Positions 35,649-43,576 are shown, counted from the first letter of the stretch. The stretch is 45,154 bases of DNA from Eshraghiella sp964414835 (GCA_964414835.1 CAYPWY010000017.1:1-45154); one strand, 5' to 3'. Notes: a model not told the origin generated them from the letters alone. Made by a program: numbers and translations.

Positions 35649-36746
35649 CTATAATTTTTTATTTAATAACTGTGCCAGCAATTCAATTACCTTTTTGTTC
35701 TCGTCAGGTGTACCTATTGAAAGCCTGATATGTGTCGGATACCCGAATTCTTTACCTCCTCTTATTAGGATTCCTCTCTCCAAAAATTCCTGAACAAGCT
35801 TTTCGCTGTCAATTCCGGTATCAAACAAGACAAAATTGGTATTGGATTTTACATATGGTATATTCCATCGTTCAAATACATCATAGTATTGCCTTAATCC
35901 CTTATGTACATTATTCAATGTTTTTTGCTTAAAGTCGTCATCATCAAGTGCCGCATATGCTGCAAGCTGGGCTGCACCATTGGTATTGATTGGCATTCTG
36001 ACTTTGTTCAGATATCCTATCAGTTCTTCATTGGCAAATCCGTAACCTATCCTTAAATTTGCCAGACCCTCAAGCTTTGAAAATGTTCTTAGAATAATAA
36101 TGTTTTTATATCTGCCAAGCAGTGAAACCGAATCAGGATATCCCTCTTCATTGACAAAGTCAACATACGCCTCATCTAGAACAACAACTATATCATCCCG
36201 TATTTTATCCAGAAATTCCGTAAGCTGTCTGTGGGTAAAAATTGTCCCTGTGGGATTGTTGGGATTACACAGCCATATTATTTTTGTTTTGTCTGTCACC
36301 GCGTTGTGAACCGCATCAAGATTTACCTTGTAATCTTCCAAAGGAACCTCCACGATTTTTCCTCCCATTATCAGCGTGACATTTTTATACCATCCGAATG
36401 ACGGCTGTGCCGTTATTGTCTCATCATCCTTTTCAATAAATGTAAGTCCGATAAGGGTGAGAAGTTCAAATGAGCCATTTCCAAATATTATATTTTCCGG
36501 CTTTACACCGAATTTCCCGGCAGTCTTTTCACGGAGATTGACCACCGCTCCATCGGGATAATATGATGTTATGTCCTTGAATGCTTCTTTTGCCAATGGT
36601 GAAAATCCAAGGGTATTCTCATTTCCTGCCAGCTTTATCACAGTATCAAAACCATATTCACTTTTCACACTGTCAATGCTTTTTGCCGGAGTATATACCG
36701 GGAGGGCATCAATCTCTTTTCTTGGCTTAAGTCCCACATTATTCAC
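35649..36746 (-). CDS. HisC-like PLP-dependent aminotransferase (class I/II)
   Basis: 365 residues. Fold type I aminotransferase close to histidinol-phosphate aminotransferases: KLAGNENTLGFSPLAKEAF, WLCNPNNPTGTIF, VVLDEAYVDF, and the PLP Lys in TFSKLEGLANLRIGYG. No other his genes are near, and the operon holds a keto-acid-reductase-like dehydrogenase and a transporter, so a role in amino acid/keto acid interconversion is more likely than His synthesis. GTG start at 36746 overlaps the dehydrogenase stop by a few bases; the ribosome binding site is purine-rich but not strong. Confidence 0.88.
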   Translation of the reverse strand: MNNVGLKPRKEIDALPVYTPAKSIDSVKSEYGFDTVIKLAGNENTLGFSPLAKEAFKDITSYYPDGAVVNLREKTAGKFGVKPENIIFGNGSFELLTLIGLTFIEKDDETITAQPSFGWYKNVTLIMGGKIVEVPLEDYKVNLDAVHNAVTDKTKIIWLCNPNNPTGTIFTHRQLTEFLDKIRDDIVVVLDEAYVDFVNEEGYPDSVSLLGRYKNIIILRTFSKLEGLANLRIGYGFANEELIGYLNKVRMPINTNGAAQLAAYAALDDDDFKQKTLNNVHKGLRQYYDVFERWNIPYVKSNTNFVLFDTGIDSEKLVQEFLERGILIRGGKEFGYPTHIRLSIGTPDENKKVIELLAQLLNKKL

Positions 36747-37827
36747 TTCCCTTCCTTACCTGCCTTGTCAGTCTGTCTGCATCCAGCAGGGCTTTCTTTA
36801 TCGATTCTTCATCAAAGGTTACATAGGAAAACGCTTCCTTTACATCCTTTGCAATAAAATCTATATCCTCTGATAAATTTCCCCGGATTCCTATTTCATC
36901 CAGACTGAAGGCGGCATTATATTTATCAAATAATCTTATGGTTTCTGCAATCTCTTCTTCTGATTTTTTCTCAAGAAAAAGCTGTGCGACTATTCCATAA
37001 GCCACCTTTTCACCATGAAGCTTTATTCTGGTATTTGGAAGTCTTGTGGATACGTGATAAAAAGGATGTGCAAATCCGTAATGAGTCAGTCCCTCCTGAA
37101 AGCTTCCTGCAAAACCTGCCAGATATATAATTGCATCTATTGTGTCCTTTGCCGCATTTCCATAGATTCCCTTCTCTGATTCCCGCACGGCTTTTTCAAC
37201 ATTAGCTTCAAGTCTGTCATATGCTATCTTTGAGCCGTATACGGCAAGCTGCATTGTAATATTTTCGGGATATTTTTCAAGTGTAGGCTTTGTTTCATAT
37301 AGCTTTGCAAATGTATCAACAACTCCTGAATAAAGGTATCTTACAGGTGCGCTGAATATAATTTCCGAATCGGCTATAACAAGCCACGGTGAACGGAGAT
37401 TCCATCTTCCTCCTACATATGCCCCTTCGTCATCATATTGTATTGTCACTGCCGCCCAAGCCGCGCATGTGGCTGCAATTGTCGGAACCGTTATTACATA
37501 AAGTCCAAGTATATCGGCTGCTGCCTTTGCCGTATCAATTACACGGCCTCCTCCTATTCCGATAATCACATCAGCGTCTATGCGCTTTGCAATTTCAGCA
37601 TATTTATCAAACTGGTTCTGTGACGGATAACCTGTGAATATACAGATATTTTCACTGTCAACTCCTGCCTTTACAAGACTGGGTATAAATCCGTCCTTCA
37701 CTTTCTCAAATGCTGTTTTTCCGGCTATTATAAGCGGTCTTCTCCCCACTTTTTCCACATATTCTCCCGCCCTTTTTATAATTCCGGGCTCATTTAGATA
37801 TATGTGCGGTGTTTTTACGGTTAACAT
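36739..37827 (-). CDS. Iron-containing alcohol dehydrogenase family (HcxA/YbdH-like)
   Basis: 362 residues. Nucleotide site DVIIGIGGGRVIDTAKAAA, then VPTIAATCAAWAAVTIQYDDEG, which closely resembles E. coli HcxA (YbdH), a hydroxycarboxylate dehydrogenase that reduces 2-oxo acids. Metal-ligand candidates are Asp in GVVDTFAKLYE and His in THYGFAHPFYH and IKLHGEKVAYG. In E. coli ybdH lies near the methionine aminotransferase gene ybdL; here an aminotransferase follows directly, supporting an amino acid to 2-oxo acid to 2-hydroxy acid route. Substrate unproven; glycerol dehydrogenase is the main alternative label. AAGGAGG precedes the ATG and lies just after the leader terminator. Confidence 0.85.
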   Translation of the reverse strand: MLTVKTPHIYLNEPGIIKRAGEYVEKVGRRPLIIAGKTAFEKVKDGFIPSLVKAGVDSENICIFTGYPSQNQFDKYAEIAKRIDADVIIGIGGGRVIDTAKAAADILGLYVITVPTIAATCAAWAAVTIQYDDEGAYVGGRWNLRSPWLVIADSEIIFSAPVRYLYSGVVDTFAKLYETKPTLEKYPENITMQLAVYGSKIAYDRLEANVEKAVRESEKGIYGNAAKDTIDAIIYLAGFAGSFQEGLTHYGFAHPFYHVSTRLPNTRIKLHGEKVAYGIVAQLFLEKKSEEEIAETIRLFDKYNAAFSLDEIGIRGNLSEDIDFIAKDVKEAFSYVTFDEESIKKALLDADRLTRQVRKGSE

Positions 37828-37842
37828 ATCCTGCCTCCTTAC

Positions 37843-37904
37843 AATAAAAATAAAAAACCAAAGGTTAAACAGCTTAAAATCAAAGCTGATTTAACCTCCG
37901 GTTT
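37843..37904 (-). terminator. Leader terminator (attenuator) of the dehydrogenase-aminotransferase-ABC operon
   Basis: In minus-strand RNA AAACCGGAGGTTTAA-type arms pair: plus positions 37883-37904 with 37855-37875, including AAGCTG/CAGCTT next to the loop. TTTTTTATTTTTATT follows at once (37843-37857). It lies between the promoter and the first gene, ending ~15 bp before the start codon, so the operon can only be read if the terminator is avoided. Confidence 0.85.
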
Positions 37905-37914
37905 ACCAGTCAGT

Positions 37915-37980
37915 CTATATAACCTTCGCGATGTTAATTCCTAGTATTTCCGTATGCTTTATAGGAATTAACTTATATAG
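37915..37980 (-). promoter_or_regulatory. Candidate orphan riboswitch aptamer
   Basis: In minus-strand RNA a lower stem CTATATAA (37973-37980) / TTATATAG (37915-37922) and an upper 11-bp stem GTTAATTCCTA / TAGGAATTAAC (37962-37972 with 37933-37943) stack on one side. A 10-base internal bulge ATCGCGAAGG lies on the 3' side and an 18-base loop contains GCATACGGAAATAC. CGAAGGTTA (bulge plus lower stem) can pair over nine positions with TAACCTTTG of the terminator 3' arm, giving an antiterminator. The predicted transcription start is near 37975, so the lower stem may be only partly transcribed. No match to a class I know. Confidence 0.6.
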
Positions 37981-37981
37981 C

Positions 37982-38010
37982 ATTATATTCTCGTAATTTT
38001 TATTTGTCAA
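37982..38010 (-). promoter_or_regulatory. Consensus promoter of the leader-controlled operon
   Basis: TTGACA (38005-38010), 17-bp spacer, TATAAT (37982-37987) on the minus strand: a perfect sigma-A match, consistent with control after initiation by the leader. Confidence 0.9.
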
Positions 38011-38090
38011 TAGATAATTTTATTTTTTTTATTTATTTTTGTTGACCCAAAAGAATATTAGAATTCACCTGATGAACTTAAAACAAAGAA

Positions 38091-38130
38091 TGTGCCCCGA
38101 GTCATAAAATAACTTGGGGCACATTTATTT
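38091..38130. terminator. Terminator after the duplicated lipoprotein genes
   Basis: TGTGCCCCGAGT (38091-38102) pairs with ACTTGGGGCACA (38112-38123) over 12 positions with one G-T pair. T-rich sequence flanks both sides. It lies 15 bp beyond the stop at 38139. The remaining stretch 38011-38090 holds nothing recognisable. Confidence 0.8.
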
Positions 38131-38138
38131 GATTTTTC

Positions 38139-38984
38139 CTATTGGTTCCATTCCACGTAGCTGTCTATTACTGCCCATTCCTCATCCGTCAAGTCCATCT
38201 CATTAATGGCGTAATACCATGCATTTCCTTCCGTAACAAACTCAAAGAAATATGGAGTGTATGATATTCCCAGTTCATAATAGAGTTCAATCTGTTCATC
38301 CAACGCAGAACCATCTATAACCTTTTTCACAAATGCCGTTCTCTGCTCATCAGTAAGCTGCTCACATGCCTCCGGCTGCGCAAGTACAACTTCCATTATA
38401 TTAAACCGATGAAATGACTCCATGTCTGATGGAAAGTCTGCTGCCAAATATCTTTCAAGATATTCCTGTGCAAAATCGTCTCTACGCAATGACTCTTCAA
38501 GGGCATTGCTCCTTCTAAGCCAGAACTCAAATCCATAATCAAAACTACCTGCAAGCCTTAAATATCCTATATTCATATCCACAAAAAAATCCAGTGCAAT
38601 ATCCACCAGTTCCCCAGTCGATGCATTAACCGCAAGTTCATCAGGAATATAATAAGCCGCATATGATGTTTCCCCATCATATAATGTTTTTGCCTCTTCA
38701 ATATCAAATGGCAGACTGAGCTTTCCTTCTGAATCTATCCATTCCTCCTTGGGATACATACAGTCTATTGTGCCGAAATAAAAATCCCACTTGACAATCT
38801 CATCATATGCCCTGTATGGTTCTCCCGGTTCGCCTACATATTTTTCTATAAGGCTGACATATTCCCCTTTTTTGCTGTAATCAATCTGTGCATGTGCGGA
38901 TTTTTTCTTAACGCAGCCTGTCATTCCGCAGACCATAGCCGCTGTCAGAATAACTGCAATAAATAAATATATATTTTTTTTCAT
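38139..38984 (-). CDS. Lipoprotein, second copy of a tandem duplication
   Basis: 281 residues. Signal peptide with lipobox GMTGC (lipid Cys24) and KKK after it. The N-terminal ~100 mature residues are nearly identical to the neighbouring copy, then the middle diverges (DFFVDMNIGYLRLAGSFDYGFEFW against the other copy's sequence), then the C-terminus (EGNAWYYAINEMDLTDEEWAVIDSYVEWNQ) is identical again. A helical module (~107-177) resembles part of the exported peptidase upstream. The real start is ATG 38984 with AGG seven bases before it; an open frame further upstream runs through the end of the other copy. No known function. Confidence 0.85.
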   Translation of the reverse strand: MKKNIYLFIAVILTAAMVCGMTGCVKKKSAHAQIDYSKKGEYVSLIEKYVGEPGEPYRAYDEIVKWDFYFGTIDCMYPKEEWIDSEGKLSLPFDIEEAKTLYDGETSYAAYYIPDELAVNASTGELVDIALDFFVDMNIGYLRLAGSFDYGFEFWLRRSNALEESLRRDDFAQEYLERYLAADFPSDMESFHRFNIMEVVLAQPEACEQLTDEQRTAFVKKVIDGSALDEQIELYYELGISYTPYFFEFVTEGNAWYYAINEMDLTDEEWAVIDSYVEWNQ

Positions 38985-39004
38985 GCTTATACCTATGTAC
39001 CTTC

Positions 39005-39922
39005 CTATTGGTTCCATTCCACGTAGCTGTCTATTACCGCCCATTCCTCATCCGTCAAGTCCATCTCATTAATGGCGTAATACCATGCATTTCCTTCCGT
39101 AACAAACTCAAAGAAATACGGCCATTTTACAAATGATTTTCTACCCTCGTTGAATATTTCTCCCTGCTCATCCAGATGTACCTCTTCTATAACCTTTCTC
39201 ACAAATGCCGTTCTCTGCTCATCAGTAAGCTGCTCACAAGCCTCCGGCTGCGCAAGTACAACTTCCATTATTTCAAACTGACATGACAGCCCATCACACA
39301 TTGAATATTCGTCATCCTCCACATACTCCGTCTCATAATCATAATTAGGAATATCTCCACTTACATATGCAGGAAAATCGGTTGCAAGATACCTTTCAAG
39401 ATATTCCTGTGCAAAATCATCTCTACGCAACGACTCTTCAAGGGCATTGCTTCTTCTAAGCCATGCCTCAAATCCCGCCTCCATAGAAAACGCCAATGAT
39501 AATGCACCTATCCCGCTGTCAAAATAAGTAAGGCAAATATCCACCAGTTCCCCAGTCGATGCATTAACCGCAAGTTCATCAGGAATATAATAAGCCGCAT
39601 ATGATGTTTCCCCATCATATAATGTTTTTGCCTCTTCAATATCAAATGGCAGACTGAGCTTTCCTTCTGAATCTATCCATTCCTCCTTGGGATACATACA
39701 GTCTATTGTGCCGAAATAAAAATCCCACTTGACAATCTCATCATATGCCCTGTATGGTTCTCCCGGTTCGCCTACATATTTTTCTATAAGACTGACATAT
39801 TCCCCTTTTTGGCTGTAATCAATCTGCGCATGTACGGATTTTTTCTTAACGCAGCCTGTCATTCCGCAGACCATCACACCTATCAAAATAACTGCAGCAA
39901 ATGAATATATTGTTTTTTTCAT
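39005..39922 (-). CDS. Lipoprotein, first copy of a tandem duplication
   Basis: 305 residues with the same signal peptide and lipobox (GMTGC, Cys24). It differs from its neighbour by a longer, acidic and Tyr-rich insert in the middle (DIPNYDYETEYVEDDEYSMCD) and in the segment ahead of the shared C-terminus. The helical module around IPDEL...STGELVDI...SNALEESLRRDDFAQEYLERYLA is shared with the next gene upstream. GGGGATAG precedes the ATG. Probably attached to the outer face of the membrane; function unknown. Confidence 0.85.
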   Translation of the reverse strand: MKKTIYSFAAVILIGVMVCGMTGCVKKKSVHAQIDYSQKGEYVSLIEKYVGEPGEPYRAYDEIVKWDFYFGTIDCMYPKEEWIDSEGKLSLPFDIEEAKTLYDGETSYAAYYIPDELAVNASTGELVDICLTYFDSGIGALSLAFSMEAGFEAWLRRSNALEESLRRDDFAQEYLERYLATDFPAYVSGDIPNYDYETEYVEDDEYSMCDGLSCQFEIMEVVLAQPEACEQLTDEQRTAFVRKVIEEVHLDEQGEIFNEGRKSFVKWPYFFEFVTEGNAWYYAINEMDLTDEEWAVIDSYVEWNQ

Positions 39923-39938
39923 GCTTATACTATCCCCT

Positions 39939-41249
39939 TTATTTAAAATGCTTTACATAATAATAATTCTCTATTTCCTCATGATACATACCAAACAGTC
40001 CAACACTCATAGGAGCTTTTACTACGGGACCGTCTCCCCATTTGGCTATAACTATCGGGTCATACACCTTAGGTGACTGTGCGCCATTTCCCGACCTCAT
40101 ATTTGTGGGGTCAACAACAACAGCTGAATGTTGGGCTTTGTATGCAATAGCCCCCACAGCATATGGGTAGTCATATTTATTATAATATTGTTCAATATAT
40201 TTATCAGGTACAATATTCAATGCATATTGCTTATATGTATCCCGGTATATTGGCTTCAGCCATGCATACGAGTGGCAGTTGTATGCATTGCTGCCAAGCT
40301 CTACAAGCTCTGCTCCCTGAGGAATATATGGTGACACTTGCTTAAACATTTCACCTACTGGATTATTTGTAGGATTAATTCTCCGAAGCACCACTATGGT
40401 TACACCGCCGTGATGAAGCTCCACAGTCTCAAATTCACTTGTTGCCGATGTGCTGTATATTGAGCTCACAACTGCGGACTCCTCCGTCAGCTCCGAAATA
40501 TACATACTACGGTCGTCAAATTCAAAACATTCTGCATTCTTCTTTTCCTCTGCTTTATCCATGACAGCATCCAACAGCATATCCACATTATCTTCCGTCG
40601 TCTTGTACAGCATAATAAGTTCAAGCAAATCACAGATTACAACCGTATCGTAATCATCAAGCGCCGTCTTCAGCATATCCTCGTCTTTCATTATAGTGTT
40701 AATGTATGCAACAAGCTCCTCCTCTGTCTCATATCCGCTATAATCTATGGTTTGTTTCTCCGGTATTTTAAGATTACAATACTCGCTATATACTACATCC
40801 ACACAATCGTCTCTGTTAAGCAATTCACGCAGCCCGTTAAAAGAGTCCGCCAAATACTCAAGTCCCTCTGTTTTTATTCCAAATTCGTACATATTTCCCA
40901 ACAGCGGATATTGCTCAGTAAGCTTAAGCAGTTCCTCTGTTGTAAGTTTTTCTAATAGTTCATCAGGAAGCTGACATGCATTTATCATTTCTTCCTGTGT
41001 GTACAATTCTTTCCATTGGTCGTCAAATATATCAATGGCAAATTTCACCTGTCCGTTTTCATACCAGTCTGATGCATCACTGTATGTAACAAAATCCTGT
41101 GCATAATCCTGCGTATCCGCATTAACATAATCCCGCGTATCGTCCTGTGTGTCCTCACTAATATAGTTTTGCGGTATTCCATATGCCGTCATGGTTCTGC
41201 ACAACAACCATAACAGGATTACTGTCACTGCTGTAATACGTTTTTTCAT
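39939..41249 (-). CDS. Exported protein with putative NlpC/CHAP-like cysteine peptidase domain
   Basis: 436 residues with a signal peptide (MKKRITAVTVILLWLLCRTMTAYG). A short region with DTQD repeats follows, then a helical module (residues ~92-163) alike to the two downstream lipoproteins: LPDELLEKLTTEELLKL...FNGLRELLNRDD. The C-terminal ~130 residues contain SNAYNCHSYAWL (Cys325) and AYKAQHSAVVVDP (His374), a Cys...His arrangement like papain-fold NlpC/P60 or CHAP hydrolases. A peptidoglycan or peptide substrate is likely but not shown. ATG 41249 has AGGAG eight bases upstream. It leads the cluster with the lipoproteins. Confidence 0.8.
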   Translation of the reverse strand: MKKRITAVTVILLWLLCRTMTAYGIPQNYISEDTQDDTRDYVNADTQDYAQDFVTYSDASDWYENGQVKFAIDIFDDQWKELYTQEEMINACQLPDELLEKLTTEELLKLTEQYPLLGNMYEFGIKTEGLEYLADSFNGLRELLNRDDCVDVVYSEYCNLKIPEKQTIDYSGYETEEELVAYINTIMKDEDMLKTALDDYDTVVICDLLELIMLYKTTEDNVDMLLDAVMDKAEEKKNAECFEFDDRSMYISELTEESAVVSSIYSTSATSEFETVELHHGGVTIVVLRRINPTNNPVGEMFKQVSPYIPQGAELVELGSNAYNCHSYAWLKPIYRDTYKQYALNIVPDKYIEQYYNKYDYPYAVGAIAYKAQHSAVVVDPTNMRSGNGAQSPKVYDPIVIAKWGDGPVVKAPMSVGLFGMYHEEIENYYYVKHFK

Positions 41250-41592
41250 AAAAATCTCTCCTGACATTTTATTTCAGAGTATTATACAAGATAATATAAA
41301 AACAAACCGGCATGAAAATCATCCTCAGATTTAATATAGCTGTTATGCCATACCCAGACATAATACCTGCATCAAATATAGGGATATAGATTTCAAACCG
41401 GCTGTCATTTCATGCTTATTCCCCCCTCTCCCCTTCTTCTAACTTATTTATATTATACATTATCCCCATGAAAAAAGCAACTTTTACTTACCCTGAGTGC
41501 TATTGCAGCATTGTACATTATCTTGACAATATTTAAACTTATGGTATAATAACTAAACTGTCAGTTTAATTTTAGGTGAGAGGAAATCATTT
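41250..41592. other. Intergenic region between divergent peptidase and tetR genes
   Basis: Contains the tetR promoter (listed separately) at its right end. On the left a TATAAT-like -10 for the peptidase gene is seen near 41282-41287 (minus strand) without a good -35. CAAACCGGC is repeated at 41303-41311 and 41394-41402, and GCATGAAA (41310-41317) has its reverse complement at 41408-41415. The latter recalls the ATAAGCATGAAA start context of the two lipoprotein genes and may be a decayed gene start, but that is weak. Confidence 0.4.
41523..41568 (+). promoter_or_regulatory. tetR promoter with palindromic operator
   Basis: TTGACA (41523-41528), 16-bp spacer, TATAAT (41545-41550). Just downstream, over the likely start site, is the 15-bp palindrome TAAACTG-T-CAGTTTA (41554-41568), a typical TetR-family operator. 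Autorepression of the tetR-EFR1 operon is inferred. Confidence 0.8.
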
Positions 41593-42225
41593 ATGAGAAA
41601 AAAACTTGTTGAATACAATCAGTCCAACATTCTTGATGCTGCAAAGAAACTTTTTCAGGCAAATGGCATTTCAGGGACATCCGTTGATGAAATCGCCCGT
41701 ACCGCAGAATGCAGCAAGGCAACCATTTATGTGTATTTTAAAAATAAGGATGATATATATTATCATATTGTTCTTGAATATATGACAGCACTGCGTGATA
41801 GCGTAAAAAGCTGTTTTTCAGGTGCAGTCGATTATAAGAAAGCATATTTTTCATTGTGCAATACCCTTATAAGATTTAAAAATGACTATCCCATGTATTT
41901 TGAGTGCATTCTGGGAAATATCAGCATTGAACCCACAAAAATGCAGGAACTTCCGGTTCTGAAATCCATTTTTGATGTCGGTGAAGAAATCAATGACATT
42001 GTCTGTGGTTTTCTAATCCGAGGTCAGGCAGACGGTTTCATAAGAAGGGATATAAATCCTTTGCAAGCCACATTTGTTATGTGGTCCAGCATCTGCGGAC
42101 TGATTTCATTGAATGCCAACAAACATATGTATCTGACCGGCAGACTGAAAATAAAGGAAAAACACTTTCTCAGAAGCGGCTTTGATATGATACTGAGAAT
42201 GGTCACAGATAAAGGAGGGATATAA
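41593..42225 (+). CDS. TetR-family transcriptional regulator
   Basis: 210 residues. The N-terminal HTH reads NILDAAKKLFQANGISGTSVDEIARTAECSKATIYVYFKNKDDIYYHI (~12-60), the TetR signature. The all-helical C-terminal ligand domain has no assigned effector. GGTGAGAGG precedes the ATG. The stop is two bases before the next gene's start, so the two are co-expressed, and the promoter contains a palindrome. Confidence 0.95.
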   Translation: MRKKLVEYNQSNILDAAKKLFQANGISGTSVDEIARTAECSKATIYVYFKNKDDIYYHIVLEYMTALRDSVKSCFSGAVDYKKAYFSLCNTLIRFKNDYPMYFECILGNISIEPTKMQELPVLKSIFDVGEEINDIVCGFLIRGQADGFIRRDINPLQATFVMWSSICGLISLNANKHMYLTGRLKIKEKHFLRSGFDMILRMVTDKGGI

Positions 42226-42226
42226 T

Positions 42227-43006
42227 ATGATTACCGGTAAAATTACAGGAATTTATTTCAGCGGAACAGGCAATACCCGATTCTGTCTTTCACATTTTCT
42301 GTATAAAGCAGGCAGTGATATTCCCATGTATTCCATTGAGGACTCCGAGGCTGTTGATGCCATATTACAAAGCGAACACGTTGTATTTGCCTATCCCGTT
42401 TATTACAGCAGCCTCCCGAAAATCGTCCGTGATTTCATAGAAAAAAACAAAACCTTGTGGACAGGAAAAAATATTTATGTAATAGCAACTATGGGGCTTT
42501 TCAGCGGCGACGGGGCAGGCGTATCAGCAAGGCTGTTCAAAAAGTACGGGGCATATATCACCGGAGGACTTCACATAAGGATGCCCGACTGTATCGGAGA
42601 TGTCAAAGCACTGAAAAAATCCTTTGATGAAAATAATAGAATAATAGAATCCTCCTGCTGCAAGCTGGATAAGGCGGCAATCTCATATTCAGAGGGTAAT
42701 CCCACAAGGGAGGGGCTTGGCATAATATATCACATTGCAGGTCTTTTCGGTCAAAGACTGTATTTCAGAAATAAGACAAAAGCTTACACACAGAACCCTA
42801 AAATAGATTCCGCCAAATGTACCGGCTGCGGCAGATGTGCAAGAATATGCCCGCTAAAAAACATAATTACGGAAAACGGCAAGGCGGTTTCCGGTAATAT
42901 GTGTACGATGTGCTACCGCTGCTTTAGCATCTGCCCTGAAAAAGCGATTACCATTATTGGGAAGCAGGTGTTTGAACAGCACAGAATTGAAAATTATACA
43001 GGGTAA
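42227..43006 (+). CDS. EFR1-family ferrodoxin (flavodoxin-like plus two 4Fe-4S clusters)
   Basis: 259 residues. A flavodoxin-like domain (1-~160) has the FMN phosphate loop FSGTGNT (11-17), PVYYSSLP and ATMGLFSGDG. A bacterial-ferredoxin domain follows with CTGCGRCARICP and CTMCYRCFSICP. This fusion (EFR1) is common in Clostridia and moves low-potential electrons, but a physiological partner is rarely known. The TetR regulator just upstream suggests induction by a small molecule. AAAGGAGGG lies in the end of tetR. Confidence 0.93.
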   Translation: MITGKITGIYFSGTGNTRFCLSHFLYKAGSDIPMYSIEDSEAVDAILQSEHVVFAYPVYYSSLPKIVRDFIEKNKTLWTGKNIYVIATMGLFSGDGAGVSARLFKKYGAYITGGLHIRMPDCIGDVKALKKSFDENNRIIESSCCKLDKAAISYSEGNPTREGLGIIYHIAGLFGQRLYFRNKTKAYTQNPKIDSAKCTGCGRCARICPLKNIITENGKAVSGNMCTMCYRCFSICPEKAITIIGKQVFEQHRIENYTG

Positions 43007-43048
43007 ATACCTTTGCAGCCGTAGCTTTCAAGAATATCGGTCAGCTTT

Positions 43049-43576
43049 TCATCTCTGACCGATTACATTAATCTGGCAGGACTTCATTACTTCCAGTGCT
43101 GCCAGATGTTTTTCGGGAGTTACACCGGCGCAGCAATCTGAGTAAACAGTAATCGGCATCTCAGGATAAAACATACGCAAAGCCAATGCATTGCTTATAA
43201 CGCAAATATCCGTACATACTCCGCACAATTCAACTTCTTCAGCCTTGGTATCTAATTGTAATTCTGACCAGCCTTCATAACCGAATGTGGTTTTGCAAAT
43301 CTTTTTACTGCTCTTGGCAATACCTTTTAATTCGTCGATGATTTCCCATCCGTCGGTATCACGAATACAATGGGCTACCGGCAGATTTTTACCCTCAAAT
43401 GTATCAAGATAATTTCCGTAATGTGTGTCCTGAGTAAAATAGATCAAATCTCGTTTTTCCTGGTATTTTTTAATTTTTGCTTTCACATTGGGAACAATAG
43501 CCTGAGCCTCCATACTTCCTAACGCTCCGTAGACAAAATCCTTCTGCATATCCACGACAATCAATAATTTTTTCAT
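43049..43576 (-). CDS. Isochorismatase-family cysteine hydrolase (nicotinamidase-like)
   Basis: 175 residues. LLIVVDMQKDFVYGALG carries the catalytic Asp; CKTTFGYEGW includes the Lys region; ELCGVCTDICVISNALALR holds the nucleophile Cys. FTQDTHYGNYLDTFEGKNLPVAHCI matches the metal-binding D-x-H pattern of nicotinamidases. Probably releases ammonia from nicotinamide or a related amide for NAD salvage; the substrate is inferred. ATG 43576 is preferred, with GAGGG nine bases upstream. A 9-bp stem hairpin (43036-43063) overlaps the 3' end. Confidence 0.88.
   Translation of the reverse strand: MKKLLIVVDMQKDFVYGALGSMEAQAIVPNVKAKIKKYQEKRDLIYFTQDTHYGNYLDTFEGKNLPVAHCIRDTDGWEIIDELKGIAKSSKKICKTTFGYEGWSELQLDTKAEEVELCGVCTDICVISNALALRMFYPEMPITVYSDCCAGVTPEKHLAALEVMKSCQINVIGQR

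Larger units (their letters stand above)
38139..39930 (-). repeat. Tandem gene duplication with mosaic identity
   Basis: Copy spans are ~38139-39003 and ~39005-39930. A block of ~250 bp (38598-38851 and 39536-39789) is essentially identical, as are the last ~120 bp with about two differences, whereas the intervening parts differ strongly and by indels. The pattern indicates recent duplication plus local divergence or gene conversion. Confidence 0.85.

Noticed and set aside
35649..36746. Histidine biosynthesis HisC proper
   Set aside because: No other his genes are near, and the operon context is a dehydrogenase and importer; the fold matches but the pathway does not.
37915..37980. Purine, ykkC/guanidine-I or TPP riboswitch
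   Set aside because: NitT/TauT transporters are often near ykkC or TPP elements, but the conserved core strings of these classes are absent in the leader.
38985..39044. N-terminal extension of the second lipoprotein
   Set aside because: The extra 20 codons run through the end of the upstream copy in another frame and precede a proper signal peptide.
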